Assembly (NCBI GenBank): GCA_910589415.1
Contig: OU342638.1
Coordinates: 14,486,014-14,550,013 of the forward strand
Length of the DNA stretch: 64,000 nucleotides
Source of the DNA: Malachius bipustulatus
Lineage: Eukaryota > Arthropoda > Insecta > Coleoptera > Melyridae
Direction of reading: 5' to 3'
This document shows positions 1 through 11,339 of the stretch, in pieces. The translations under genes were made by a program, and so were the position numbers. The notes below the pieces were generated by a model. That model ran no database searches. It was given only the letters and a program-made list of their open reading frames with translations, and had not been told where the DNA came from. Within the stretch, counting starts at the first letter, position 1, and each line of letters begins with the position of its first letter.

Positions 1-20
1 CAATATCAAAAAGTACTTAC

Positions 21-257
21 ACAGGATCATATCCAAGTACCAAAAGCAACGCATCGATGAATAACGCAGGGATAATATGGAAGAAAAGGAAGCAAATATT
101 GTGAACTAGACGGTTGTGCTTCATGGACCCTCCCGGATACCAAGCAACTCCATTCAGCGGCATTCTTTCATTGACAATACGACGTCCAATGTCTATAACT
201 TCCTCGAAGGAAATCTTGTACTCTGATGAACTGCAAACGTTGTAGATTCGGCGTGTT
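21..257 (-). CDS. FAR: FAR-A exon 6 (last exon in window)
   Basis: 237 nt with acceptor TTTTCCAG and donor GTAAGTACTT at 20. It encodes RRIYNVCSSSEYKISFEEVI and the hydrophobic run NICFLFFHIIPALFIDALLL, followed by GYDPV. By comparison with copy B, two further coding exons should lie to the left of position 1. Confidence 0.92.
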
Positions 258-3200
258 CTGGAAAATATAACATCGCAATATTAATATTAAACTCCGACAA
301 AAGAAGCAGCAAAACTCACCCGTAAGCGAAGTAGTCGTAAACAGAAAACATAATTGCATTCACGCAGATATCCACAGGGACGTAATCTGCGTAGATGCCG
401 CCTTTGCAATACATTGTCCTGATTACGCCCTTACCAGCTCCAATCAACAGCCCTGTCGGTCCGTTGATATTATCCGTCCATCCTGGCAATGGTTCTCGCC
501 AGATCGGAATTACTGGAAATTATTACGTCGAATTATTATTCTTAACAATTTCTGAATAACATCCAGACAATAAAAAGCAATATGGGAACTGTGGGTTTTT
601 TCTAATTGTTACGTCTTATAACAATTAAAAAAACTATTCTCATGGTTAAAAACTGGTATGGTAAGCTCCAGGAGCACTCTTTTTGTCTGAAGACTTGAAA
701 GCCATGATCTGATTAGTAACTCAAATCATTTACAGAATGTCTATTTTGAGACTGCGATCAGAACGGGTTCTTCTACATGCCTAACGTTATACGGGGTTCA
801 TCAACTGCTGGTCAACTGCATGTGATAGTATATAATATATTTGAGGGTTCCCGGTCAAAAACAGATCCAACAGGCTAGCGAATTCTACCTCGCGATCGGG
901 AATTCGCGTTGGTTCATCAACGAGCTGGGTAAAACCACAGCTGATCGCAAACGATTCCGCTTCACGGCCTTCTTCATCAATGAACTTTGAGTATTTAAGC
1001 CAGTTGATGTTATGTACATTAAAATCACCAAGATGGTTATCTCAGCTTTGGGGTAGTTTATCTGTATGAATTCAACAGTTTTTGTGAGGGACAAAAAAAG
1101 TGTCCTATACTGTGTATCGCTGGGTGGTCGGTATAAACAACAGATAAATCTCGTCGTTTGTCGGTCTGTTATCCTAAGCCACATGACGTCAAAGTCATGG
1201 GGCTCAAAGGCTTCCTCACGTTGGCAGGAGAGGTCACTTCTGACAAAAATGCCAATTCCGAAGTTACGTCTAAATCGGGAATGAAAGTCATATCCTGGAT
1301 AGAGATAATTAACTGTGCTTGATGACGCTTGGACTTTTGTTTCGCACAGTGCTAGAATGTGAGGTTTATTTGCCTGAAGATGTTGATGTCCTGAATTGAT
1401 ATTCGCGTTTAAACCTCTAATATTACAAAAGTCGACTATAAATTTCCATACATTCATATTACGTTTCTTACTCCATGGACCGGAATCTCTGGCACAGCGA
1501 CGAAACGTCAGCTCTTTAAAGCAACTGCACGCCGCCTAAGCCAGAAAGATGGTATCACATCGGGCGAGGCTGTGTGGGTTCTCTGTCTTCTACCGTCTGG
1601 TTTGCTTGTTTTGGTTAGCCCCGGGGTATCTAATTCCCCAGGTGTCATCTATATAGACGACATTTCCCTATCCGCCACCCGGGGAGGCTCCCGATGGGTG
1701 ACTAGCAACCCCGACAAGGGGTTGCTAAATCCTTATGTTGCACCGAACGTGTACTCTATTGAATTATTTTCTCATACATATAATGTGGAGCAGATCCATC
1801 ATTTTAAAGTTTCATACGACGCGGTGATAATACTTACCAATAGAAGGTCTTAGAATCAGGTTGTCCATTTCTTCCACTGCCAGAGCCTCACCAAGTGCTT
1901 TCGTAAAGGCGTAACTGTTTGGGATGTCTCCTAATATTCTGAAAGTTTTATAAGAGCATATTTATTTGGCAGAAGCTTTGAAATAAATAAGACGAAAACG
2001 TACTTATCAGTGATGGAATTGATGACATCGTCACTCGTTGACTCTATGGCTTTCATGATGCTCTGTGGATCAGCTGGTGGTGGGTACGGCTTCTCGTAGA
2101 GGATACGCTCATGAAGGTGGCAGTAAGCAGTAGAGATGTGACAGAACGCCTGCAGCAATTTTTTATATTAAAAGCAACCATTGAAAAATATACATATATC
2201 GCATAACGTGAAATGTTGTTCGTGGCAAAACGCGTTGAGGAAGCAATAAAGAAGTCCTGGTTGCGAAACAACTGGGAGTGAGGATGGGAACTTGGTCCAC
2301 AATGAAAAATTTATACACCTAAGTAGTTGTAGTAAAGAGCCTTACGGTATCTTCTGACCTTCTTGACCTTACTTGATTTTGCTTAAGAAGACCTTAGTGT
2401 AAGATCTCGTAGATCTTAGTAATGTTGATATTTTTGATCAGTGTCGTTTAACTGAACCAGAATAAACGAGCAGTAGTTCATTCAAATACCTACCACATAA
2501 CCTGTTTAGTAGCGTTTTTTAACAATGATTTCTGTAGTAATTGCGAAGGAAAGTTGCGGCTAAACAACGCAACGGTATGAATCTGAATTTATTTCCGGTT
2601 ATACCCCGAAGAAGATTACCGGCTTGAAGAAATAAAATCGGCGCTATCCGACGTTATACAAAAGCCAGAAGTTTCAGAGTTGACGCAAACAGAAGTTCCT
2701 GAATTGTTTCACCATGCTGCGTGCAATCTGAGTGGCAGCCGAAATCTTTTCTGCTTGGATCGGAGTTGATCTAGATTTTCATAATCCGTCTGCCAATATG
2801 TGGAATTGGTGAATAGGTTTTCATCCCTTGGGCGAGGTGTTGATCTCTCCGATATTCTATTAGTAAAGCATTCCTTATGAATAGATCAGGATTGATCTAG
2901 ATTCTTATAATCCATCTGCTGAGGTGTTGAATTGACTAATAATATACTCCTCACACTTGATAATCCTGATACTCTTCTATTAAATCTTTTTCGCAAAACC
3001 GAGTTTTTCGAATACCTTTTTTAATCGTTCTTAATAGTAAATTTTGAAAAATCTTGACAACCGTAAATTGTTTGCGCTCCCTTACAAAAGCAGCAACACA
3101 AACTTGATGTAAAAAACGTTTTGTCCTTGCATGGAGTCTTTCAATTTAAAGATTTTATTTTCTTGACCTGTCATAAATACTTCAGCATATTTGCCCTTTT

Positions 3201-6200
3201 GTTTAAAATGTCTTTCAACTCTTGAAAGGTTGGAAGATCATTTTCAGACTGCAAGCATTCCCAAAGCTCCAGCGCACTCAGAGGGTTAATACCAGTCAAT
3301 GGTAGAAGGTCTCGTTAAGGGTAAAACAAGATTTAGAAGGGTTTGAAAAGAAAATTATAACGACAAACTCACCAGCAATTTTTTGCACTTCTTAGCAAGT
3401 TGCAGCATGAAATAGGTGCCCCTAACATTCAGCAGCACGGCTTTCTTTAGAGCTTCGTCGAAACGGATGGTAGCGGCGCCGTTGAAGATCACCTCCACCT
3501 CTTGAGCTAGACGATTTCTGTCCTCCTTCGATATTCCCAAGTCCACTTCCTCGGTATTCCCTGGAATCGCTTCAACGCGATCTCGCCAGAAATCTTCTCC
3601 TTGCTTTTCTCTTATCAAATTGAACAGCTGTAAAAATTACTCGAAGTCAGTTCTGCGAATAACACTATAATAATAACATACTTGTACATATATTTTTTAT
3701 AGACTGAGGGTCGTATGCTAGAAAATCTCATTTGGCGTTGTTAACGTAACACCGATGTCGATCTGACGTTGTTGTTAAAATCAATTCGGTATGCTAGAAC
3801 GAAATATTCATGATTTGACACTGTTGTTAGGTAACATCATCGTGTTAAAAATGTAACATGAACAATAGCGGCAACGTTGTATATTCGCTGATCACACTGA
3901 TTACAGGCTAAGAACAATTCACGAGCTAGATCGAAGCCGAACCGAAGTTCAATTTCGTAATTAATCTGCGATCCGAGATGGTCGAGGTCGATTTTGGTTT
4001 CGCGTTGTTAGATGTTGGCTAGTGTGCCTACTGAACGCGTGCGCATGATCTATACTGTTGTGTTGTGTTGTAACAAATAATAACAAATGTAAACCTTTCA
4101 GGGTCGTATGATAGAAAATCTCATTTGGCGTTTTTAACGTAACAACGATGTCAATCTGACGTTGTTGTTAAAATCAATTCGGTATGCTAGAAAGAAATAT
4201 TCATGATTTGACACTGCTGTTAGGTAACATCATCATGTTAAAAATGTAACATGAACAATAGCGGCAACGTTGTATATTCGCTGATTACAGGCTAAGAACA
4301 ATTCACGAGCTAGAGCGAAGCCGAATCGAAGTTCAATTTCGTAATTAATCGGCGATCCGAGATGGTCGTGGCCGATTTTGGTTTCGCGTTGTTAGATGTT
4401 GGTTAGTGCCTACTGAACGCATGCGCATGATCTAGATAAACACGAAACTCAACTTCATTGCCATCCGATCCGCAATAACAAACGTAAACGTTTCAAAGTA
4501 GTAAACATCAAGAAGGAAAAACAATTTAATTAAATAACATTTCCACCAACCCAGTTTGGTCGGCCCATGATTAAATGTTCATTTATTTATTTATTTATTT
4601 ATTTAATTTTATTTTATTCTGATCTAAATGAAAAATACATATCAAGCAGGAAAAATAATAAATATTTCCCTATTTACTCCGCCCATGGTGCAGTGTTTCT
4701 ACAGTTACTACTTTCTGGTTTAGTCTGAAATTTAGTTTCTAGCATACCACCATGAGAATAAAATTTTCAGAATTAAATCGATAAAAGGAAAATAAGTAAC
4801 TGTGAAGTCATTTCCAAGAACCCGCGTCGATTTTTGTTTTTATAAATTGTCACTTGTTAATCAATCCAAACTTCAACCCCTTCATAGGGATAAAGACCCC
4901 ACTGAAATTTTAAAATGTGTGAAGGGTTGTGGACATTTTTTTTTTTTTTTGTCGTCAATTTTTTTTGAGAATTTTATTGCATTGAGAAAGTTATGGAATT
5001 GCGAAATACATATTCATATTGCAGACATGTACATCATGTAATATGTATTAATGATATTATGATAGATTAAATTTTCACGGGCAGAATCATAAGTCAGTGT
5101 AACCATTATATTTTTTGTTCAATTTAATATATCGTTATCATTAAACAGGTAATGAAACTGACGATCAAAATCAAAAAAGTTAATGTTGGCTGATTAAAAA
5201 ACATAATTACCTTTCGAATGACTTGTCACATGATCCTCCTTCACATTTTAACATTTAAACCCCTCAGAGGGAGAGTTTTCTTCTCTGAGTTGAGGGATGA
5301 GCGTTGCAAAAGTGATAATTAAAAAACAAAAATCGAATTTTTTTTGATTTGGCTCAAAAGTAACTCATTTTCCTTTTAATGAATTCATTCCCCGTTCCAA
5401 CACTAGTGTCCACCCCTTCAAAAAAAAACCGGTTTATCACAAACATATGAACTTAAAATTTTATTTCATCGGGTTTTTTATTGTCAACCCTCAACCCTAT
5501 GACTATGAAATAAACTGTGACGATTGTTCGCGTTCTGAGGATCTGGTTTCGTGGTTTGGCGGTACTCACCTTCGGATGTCTCGGGCGCCAGATTTTTGGA
5601 AGGGTTTACTCCCTCGGGGAATCTCTCGCTGAATTCCCTGTTGAACCTGTTCACACAATTGACACCGTTATGGTGCCCTTGTCCCTAAGGTAGCTCACTG
5701 GAGTCGGAATTAGCCCAGGGGTCGGTTGGTTGGACGCAAAAATCAATAAAATAAAATCGTGCGTGGCCGCGTGGTCTTTAGGCACGGAGCCACGAGCGCT
5801 GGGCAATCCACGGAGCAAAGATGTGGGCGAGAAAGCGGTTGTAATTGGTAACAGTACACACACAAAATAAAACTCACAGATAAATGAAAACAAGCTATAT
5901 TTGTATCCTTTATTAAAATAATTTTATTGCAGGTTTGGCGGTTGATCTGAGCGAGTCGTCTGGTCGGTAAAATAATGTAACACAGATGAGATAAAATAAA
6001 ACGTAAGCAAGACGGTTCTTGTTCGCACGAGACGAACAATACGACGAACGGCGGAGTATTTCGGCCGTGCGCGGGAGTAAAAATGTAACAAGAGGTATGG
6101 CGCGATGTAACCTTTCTAATAGTTGATTACGACGACAATTTTGGGGAGATACACAGTTTCGCACGGAGACACTCCTGAGGTGCGGACGTCCGGCCGGGCT

Positions 6201-9200
6201 TAACACCGCATGGAAAGACACCTACGCCTCGGGGCGTGAATCCCTATATGGCCGCGTAACTACTTCGACGTTAACCCCTGACTCGCCGGGCTTGACACCG
6301 CATGGAAAGTCAGGTATCACGCGTCCGTAGGTACACACACCGCCTAGTGTACTCGTAGTAAGGGACCAAATACTTCTTTACTCTACGACAGGGTCGATGG
6401 TACCTAGTGAGCCTAATCTATCGGGTACGCCGCTAATCTCGGTGAGGGACTGGAATAAATAAAATCACGACAAACGGGCACAATTAAACTTAGACTCAAT
6501 ATTTTATTTGCACCTACCTTATTATTCTGCGGGAAAACTCTTGCTGACGGTCGCGGCTTTGCTAAAGCGGTTGCGTAGGTACACACAAATAATAACACCG
6601 GTCACTATTCCCAGACGGGGCGGAAACAATAATTCTTAACACTTTGCAGACAGTAGTAAGTCGGATGAAACCAAGAAGAGCAGAGAGATAGATTTTTCGC
6701 GTTCCGGCCTTATATGCCCGTATCCCTACCGCGGTCGTATTCTAAAAAAGATTTTATTAAATTTGTAAAAGAATCGAAGCCACGCTAGCGATAAACATTG
6801 TTTTTCTCTTGGATTAAACAATTTACCTGTGATTGCGGTCGTTATCGCGTAGCGTTATCTCCTCGGCGATTGGAGTCTTCAGCTTCGGTGTATGAATTAG
6901 ACGATTTAAAAATGTTATTTTTACGGCTTATGTATAAAAAAACAAGTAGGTAGGTATACTAATAATAAATTTAAATATCGGGAAACTAACCGGGACTCGA
7001 CTTTGCTTTATGATTCGATTGATTTAATTAATTTAAACATAACAAAAGACAATGAAAAATGTAAATGACTTGACTGGGAATCCCTGACACAACCCCTGAC
7101 ACCAAGACAAAAACGGAGGCCGGATTTCCGGACTTCGTTACAAAACCTACTTAGGTTTAATAAGATAACGCAGTCCCTAATTAAAAATTCTGGCAGCCCA
7201 TCTGGTCCTGCAATAAATGAATCTTTAGTTTGTTTTAAATTGCGAAGAATTTCGTCCTCAGATATTTTAGTAATGAAATGAAAGAGGTAGGTCGCATAGG
7301 TTGTTGAGGTCGGTGTTAAGTGAAGGATGAGGCTTAGATGTTATATAGGCATTGCCGAAGAATTCTCTGAAGGCATTCAGAATTAAATGTGGAGTTGAAA
7401 GTTCACAATCGTTAAACTTCATGACTCCAGGTATACGTGTGTGTCATTTTCTGCCATGAATATATGACCAAAATTTCTTCGGCTCCCTAGACAATGTTGT
7501 TTGGATATCATCAAGATAATTTTTATAAGCCGTAGAAATATATTAACGGGATAGTGTTCGAAGATATTTAAATTTATTTAGATAGTAAGAGTTTTTCGTT
7601 AACTTATATTTTTTATGGTAGTAAAACTTTGACTTCTAATATCCTATTACATCCTGAGTGAACCATCATGGGTAACCACGTTTATTTTTTCGAGAAGGTG
7701 AGAACCTTGGAACAGAGACTTCCAATAGTTGATTGATAACGTCATAGAAACAAGAACAGTCTTCATTAACGTCAGCGAAAGATTGCAAGATGGTCCAATC
7801 TGTGTTAAGCAAAAGATTGTACAAAAGGACAAAGTCAGCTCGTTTGAAATTCAATTGCCTATCATTTGTATGTAGTGAAAAGTTTTTGACAGACCTCTTT
7901 TCAAGTATCAAATAAATTTGTAGTGCTGGATGGTATTTGTCCTCATTGACAAGAGCAGTCTCCCATATCTCTCAACCTCGGCGTTACCCATATTAGAAAA
8001 CACCAGATCGAGAACCGACCCGTTACCGTTACGTATGGCGTTTAACTGTGAGAAGCCATTGAACGTAGAGAAATTATTGAGAGATACGCTAATTCTTGTA
8101 TTTACCTCAGAACAAAAGCTGGACTCATCAAAGTCTCCTAATGAAATAACATTGTTATCATGTTGATTGTTTAGCTGATTAAACAAAGTAAGAAACGACT
8201 CATAATCGTCAGCTGGAACTTTTGGCGGTATATAAACTATAAATAAACACAAATTTATACTTGACGAAATATAAAGCTTCACTCAGTTCACTCCAATCAC
8301 ATCTATTATTAGTGGCAGATAATTGGTTATCACCTCCAAGTTGATTTCCCTGGAAACAAACTCACCACGTACCGCAAAATGAGCACTCCTCCTCCTCTTG
8401 ATAGACATGTTCTATGTATGCTTCTGTCCCTGCGATACACCACGTAACCCGAATCGAACAATTCACCACTGCTGACGTCCTCACTCAACCAGGTTTCCGT
8501 TAGAGCAATAATGTCATAATTTGAGGAATATACATTGTTATAAAGTAAAGAGGTTTTCGATCTAAGTCCCCGGACATTCTGATACAAGATCCTAGTAGTA
8601 GTTGTAGATAGTGTGGATGCATTTTTTGCAATTGGATGTTGAACTTAGTTTAAAGATGAAATAATTGGGGAACCATTAACATAGCGTATTTTTTAATTTT
8701 CCTCTCCATTTTCTTGTCTATTCATCAGTTCCACTCTCGGCTTTTTATGCAGTGCCAACTGTCTAGGAGTCCTATGAGAAGTAATAAATACATTCCTAAA
8801 TTTCACGCTGCTCTTCAGTTGCTTGGTTTTTCGTAAAATATTGACCACGTCAGATTCATTAACAAAAGTGACTCGCAGCGGACGTGGTCTTAAAGAAGTA
8901 CTATTATAGCGTCACTATCCATGAACTGCCAGATAAAGATAAGACGTGTCAATATCCGAGTCAATAGTATTCAATATTATCTCGCTCAGGACAGCACGCT
9001 CCCTTATTACAGTACGTTGGTCTCTTGTATGGCCGCTTTCTTGTTCCGGTACTTTTTTAAGACACATTTTTTGATATTCGTTGTCGATCTATGACTTCTT
9101 AAATCACATTTACATCGACTCAATTTTCTAAGATTGTTCTATGCTGTAACTAAATCCAAGGCTTTCGTTGGTAATTATTATTTATTACATTATTAGAGGG

Positions 9201-10646
9201 GTTTATCAGGAGTGATACAGTTTTTACGACAGCGATTAGTAGGTTATCTCCACCAGCACCGGCTATATAAAGAGAGGATACTGAAGAGCTGACGAGAGGA
9301 TCCGAGGTACTGACTCGCGAACAACTCTCTCTCCTTGTGAATTGAGCTCGGAGATCATCTGGGGCATGTAGTGAGTGCACCCATTAAATTTACATAGCCG
9401 GCTACAGTAGGTCGATGAAATGAGTTGAACCTAACTTTAACCCGGCATCGGGAGATCGACCAGAGTGAAGTGAACTCTGGCCGGCAACCGATCAGTATAG
9501 GGAATCAACCGGCGCTGTATTGAGGTACCGGCTGATCCCTCCAGTCTCTACCCGGCCTGTATTGAGGGCCGGATCCAGTAACAGCCGTCCCAAGGTCATA
9601 TTGAGGCATCGAGCACGGACTTTGTTTCAGGTAGCCCCGCCGTCGGAGAATATTCTCCCAGATACCTTCCCGGCGCGTGTTCCGGAGAATACAGCGATCG
9701 ACACGCACGGGGCGACTGCGAGCGGGCGACTGGCGTTGAAGATTCGGCCGTGAACTGATCGACAGTGGCAGCAGTTAACGACCAATCATTAGTCCATGAC
9801 CAGGATACATTAGTTATCAATATTAGCATTGCCAGATTATATATTATGTGTAAATAGGCATACTTGTAAATAAAGATTATAGTTTTTAATTGACTTGTCG
9901 CGGGTACAAAGGGGCAGGTATCTATTCCTGGGAACTCACCTCTACCTAGCAGAAAATCCCGTTACAATGCAAACACCAAAATACTCATTGTTGTCGTCAT
10001 GTCAACAAGCTCATTGTTGTCATTTATGATCGATTTAATTTAAGATCTGCCAATTTGAGTCCATATAAATTATGTGTAAGTTCTGCATTTTCCTTGATGT
10101 TGAAAGCAAATTAAAGAGATAATTTAATTTTTTTTCCCGAAATTCCTGTTAATCATCCATGACACATGTCTTAATCGCGAAAAAACTAAGAATACCAATT
10201 AATTTCCGACGACGAAAATTACCAGCGGAGTTGTTTCAAACACTTTCAAATATTTTATATTTGTAGATCTACTTATTATGTAGTTTGCGTAGGTCCTTAA
10301 AATTTCAAGATAACATCTTTGTAATTAATCGTAATTTTTGTGTGGACCCTAGTGTTAATTAAAACATCCTGTACAATTGAGAAAAATATATACTGACCGG
10401 TCCAGAAAATATCTCTTGGAGACGCTCATTCGGATCTTTACCCTTCTTGGTGCGCATGAGCAGATACATGCGCTTTAAGTTAGGACATGATCTGAGCAAC
10501 TTCTCGACGAGCACTTTACCCATGAAACCGCTTCCTCCGGAGATGAAGATAGTCTTCCCCGTATAAAAATCAGCCAGACGATCCGGGTACTGCAGCAGTG
10601 ACGGATCCAGTTGATCCGACACACACCAATTCACATTTGCGGACAT
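21..10646 (-). CDS. FAR: Fatty acyl-CoA reductase paralogue A (exons 1-6; 3' end beyond window)
   Basis: Alcohol-forming fatty acyl-CoA reductases turn fatty acyl-CoA into fatty alcohol with NADPH, for wax, pheromone or ether-lipid synthesis, usually at the ER or peroxisome. Six coding exons can be joined through GT..AG introns: 10398-10646, 3373-3627, 2004-2149, 1838-1938, 320-512 and 21-257 (1181 nt). The start is the ATG at 10646, giving MSANVNW. Seen in order: the NAD(P) motif GGSGFMGK, the FNGAATIRFDE segment, the STAYC segment, the catalytic YxxxK (YAFTK), RPSIV, and NGPTGLLIGAGKG. The Sterile-type C-terminal exons lie outside the window. A PIV tripeptide that FAR-B has before ILRPSI is missing in frame. 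No stops or frameshifts interrupt the six exons. A CAG acceptor 4 nt upstream of the ATG (10651-10653) suggests a further non-coding 5' exon. The family call is firm; the substrate cannot be told. Confidence 0.9.
320..512 (-). CDS. FAR: FAR-A exon 5
   Basis: 193 nt with acceptor TTTCCAG and donor GTGAGT at 319. It encodes IPIWREPLPGWTDNINGPTG, LLIGAGKGVIRTMYC and YADYVPVDICVNAI, all standard FAR landmarks. It is separated by a 62-bp intron from exon 6. Confidence 0.92.
815..1742 (-). mobile_element. LINE 5' fragment: 5'UTR plus AP endonuclease, broken
   Basis: Minus-strand reading gives an endonuclease domain: NIRGLNANINSGHQHLQANK, LALCETK, the YRPPSD segment, and (after a 1-nt frameshift near 1040) LGDFNVHNINWLKYSKF and VDEPTRIP. 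The open frame runs 1457-885. The GC-richer 1480-1742 looks like the element's 5'UTR. No reverse transcriptase follows; the copy stops near 815. It sits in FAR-A intron 4, and flanking intron sequence on both sides aligns with FAR-B (47820-48060 and about 51110), so the insertion is specific to copy A. The frameshift and loss of the 3' part make it dead. Confidence 0.7.
1838..1938 (-). CDS. FAR: FAR-A exon 4 with 9-bp in-frame deletion
   Basis: 101 nt with acceptor TTTCAG and donor GTAAGT at 1837. It carries the catalytic Tyr and Lys in NSYAFTKALGEALA. Copy B reads DNLPIVILRPSI here, while this copy reads DNLILRPSI. The loss of nine bases removes Pro-Ile-Val from the core strand leading into RPSI and keeps the frame. 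Copy B's exon is 110 nt. Confidence 0.92.
2004..2149 (-). CDS. FAR: FAR-A exon 3
   Basis: 146 nt, phase 0 to 2. It follows the acceptor CTGCAG and precedes the donor GTACGT at 2003. It encodes AFCHISTAYCHLHERILYEK and a PYPPPADP segment. It aligns base by base with 51436-51581 of copy B. Confidence 0.92.
2150..3010. repeat. Intron 2 of FAR-A: block duplicated in FAR-B
   Basis: Non-coding sequence between exons 2 and 3 aligns with 51582-52830 of the other copy, with indels. It includes shared stretches near CCGTTTAGTAGCGT and CTCACACTTGATAATCC. It shows that the duplication included introns. Similarity ends abruptly at about 3010 here and 52822 there. Confidence 0.75.
3373..3627 (-). CDS. FAR: FAR-A exon 2
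   Basis: 85 codons between the acceptor TTTTACAG and the donor GTGAGT at 3372. The exon starts LFNLIREKQGEDFW and contains the typical FAR stretch VIFNGAATIRFDEALKKAV and NVRGT. It is in phase 0 on both sides. The copy-B counterpart was not found in the window. Confidence 0.92.
3709..4751. mobile_element. Non-autonomous TIR element with internal tandem duplication
   Basis: The ends are inverted repeats: GGTCGTATGCTAGAAA at 3709 and, reverse-complemented, GGTGGTATGCTAGAAA ending at 4751. Inside, a ~345-bp block at 3706-4051 is repeated directly at 4101-4434 with about 90% identity by eye, including the terminal motif itself. A (TTTA)n run lies near 4585-4612. No coding sequence is seen. The element lies in FAR-A intron 1. 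No clear target-site duplication was found, so the superfamily is open. Confidence 0.6.
4752..5579. other. AT-rich intronic stretch, no recognised gene; LTR-P internal remnant at right
   Basis: Part of FAR-A intron 1. I see no coding pattern in 4752-5440. From about 5440 to 5579 the minus strand is probably the first bases of the retroelement internal region that follows the primer binding site of LTR P, and the element is truncated there. Confidence 0.4.
5580..5590 (-). other. Primer binding site of LTR P
   Basis: TGGCGCCCGAG on the minus strand, 6 nt after the inferred LTR end. The first eight bases are the usual tRNA-Lys-type primer binding site. Confidence 0.55.
6193..6311 (-). repeat. 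~92-bp tandem repeat in LTR P
   Basis: A GC-rich block GCCGGGCTT(A/G)ACACCGCATG followed by GAAAG occurs at 6193 and again at 6285 (plus-strand reading). It lies between the TATA box and the primer binding site, the same place as the arrays in LTRs R and Q. Confidence 0.6.
6707..6717 (-). promoter_or_regulatory. TATA box of LTR P
   Basis: Minus-strand GGGCATATAAGGCC, about 430 bp from the LTR start, with no competing TATA nearby. It is close in sequence to the TATA at 55368 in the gypsy element. Confidence 0.5.
7143..9060 (-). mobile_element. Jockey/CR1-like LINE, 3'-truncated: ORF1 C-terminus, endonuclease, RT start
   Basis: Read on the minus strand from right to left. About 8890-8648 encodes the ORF1 C-terminus: RPLRVTFVNESDVVNILRK, FITSHRTPRQLALHKKPRVE and KIRYVNGSPIISSLN, with one nonsense codon. 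About 8587-7930 is the AP endonuclease: YQNVRGLRSKTSLLYNN, IIALTETWL, SLGDFDES and VLDLVFSN. About 7911-7640 is the linker, including TDWTILQSFADVNE. About 7260-7143 reaches the start of the reverse transcriptase with FIAGPDGLPEFLIRDC. The copy then stops exactly at LTR P. Several frameshifts and stops show it is dead. Confidence 0.75.
9145..9966 (+). mobile_element. Solo LTR S1
   Basis: 822 bp, starting TGTAACTAAATCC and ending ATCCCGTTACA, flanked by a perfect 4-bp target duplication ATGC (9141-9144 and 9967-9970). It contains a TATA box (CTATATAAAG near 9265), a GC-rich middle with three degenerate copies of a TATTGAGG unit, and an AATAAAG polyadenylation-like signal near 9875. It is about 90% identical by eye to S2 and S3. 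No internal retroelement sequence adjoins. It sits in FAR-A intron 1. Confidence 0.88.
10398..10646 (-). CDS. FAR: FAR-A exon 1 (NADPH-binding start)
   Basis: 83 codons from the ATG at 10646 to a donor GTCAGT at 10397. The exon encodes a short N-terminal tail, then the Rossmann strand and glycine motif ISGGSGFMGKVLVEKLLR, then the usual FAR segment RMYLLMRTKKGKDPNERL. It ends in phase 0 after FSGP and continues into LFN of exon 2, which is the usual FAR junction. The acceptor-like run TTTTATTACAG ends at 10651. Confidence 0.92.
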
Positions 10647-10834
10647 CGTTCTGTAATAAAATTTACACATCTTTAGTTTTACTTCTTAGTTTATAAGGAG
10701 AAGTAAAAGTTTTACATTTGGATGCTAAATGAGAAGAATTAGAAGTGTGCTTTGCTGTGTTCTAGTGTTCTTTAAGTAAAAAATCACTTTCCGCCGTTTT
10801 TAAATTTTTTTTACGAAAGAATGAAATGAAGAGT

Positions 10835-11267
10835 TACACAGGGGTGCTCTATTAACTCACCATAAAATTGTGACAAGTGAAAAGTGAGGCAGTTTAAAAA
10901 AGTAAAGTTCATGATAATATAATCATATGTCCGATTTCAATTATTAGGAGTTACAGGACCTCAAAGTTTCCTGCATAAGAAGCCAATTTAAGAATATTTA
11001 TTCAACTTCACCTTGGTTTTACTGGTTCATATTTAAAATACAATTCCGCAGCCAGAGGACGGAATTTTTTATTTTGTTTTTCTTATAAGCATAAACAGGT
11101 GAAACCAAGGTAAAGTGAAATATTTTTTTTATTAGCACCTTATGGAGGGAACTTTGAGGTTCTGTAACTCCGTAAATAATTGAAATCGAAAGTTAATTGA
11201 AGTTTTCTTTTTTAAACTAGGTATCTCACCTTTCATTTGATGGTGAGCTAATAGATCACTCTGTAGG
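10835..11267. mobile_element. Foldback (palindromic) element FB-1
   Basis: The left arm (about 10835-11035) is the imperfect reverse complement of the right arm (about 11085-11267), with little spacer. Shared landmarks include CTATTAACTCACCAT against CTATTAGCTCACCAT, CGATTTCAATTATT, ACCTCAAAGTT and ACCTTGGTTT. The ends read TACACAGGGGTG and, reverse-complemented, CCTACAGAGTG. These resemble the TACAGGGTG ends of the larger foldbacks. There is no coding sequence. It lies 190 bp upstream of the FAR-A start codon. Confidence 0.75.
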
Positions 11268-11339
11268 AATAGTTGAATGGGCGAAATAATAGTGCAGAAT
11301 TTTATAGTTATTTTAAGAATCTGACATAAAATTTAGCAG

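Larger units (their letters stand above)
5597..7142 (-). mobile_element. Long LTR 'P' of a Ty3/gypsy-like retrotransposon
   Basis: On the minus strand the LTR starts TGT at 7142, goes straight into an imperfect hairpin, has a TATA box at about 6707-6717, and carries a ~92-bp direct repeat (6193 and 6285). It ends just before a primer binding site at 5580-5590. The 3' ~200 bp matches LTRs R and Q (GGGAGTAAACCC, AAAAATC, TGGCGCCCGAG). Only the 5' LTR and the start of the internal region remain. It abuts the LINE at 7143 exactly at its TGT end. Confidence 0.65.
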
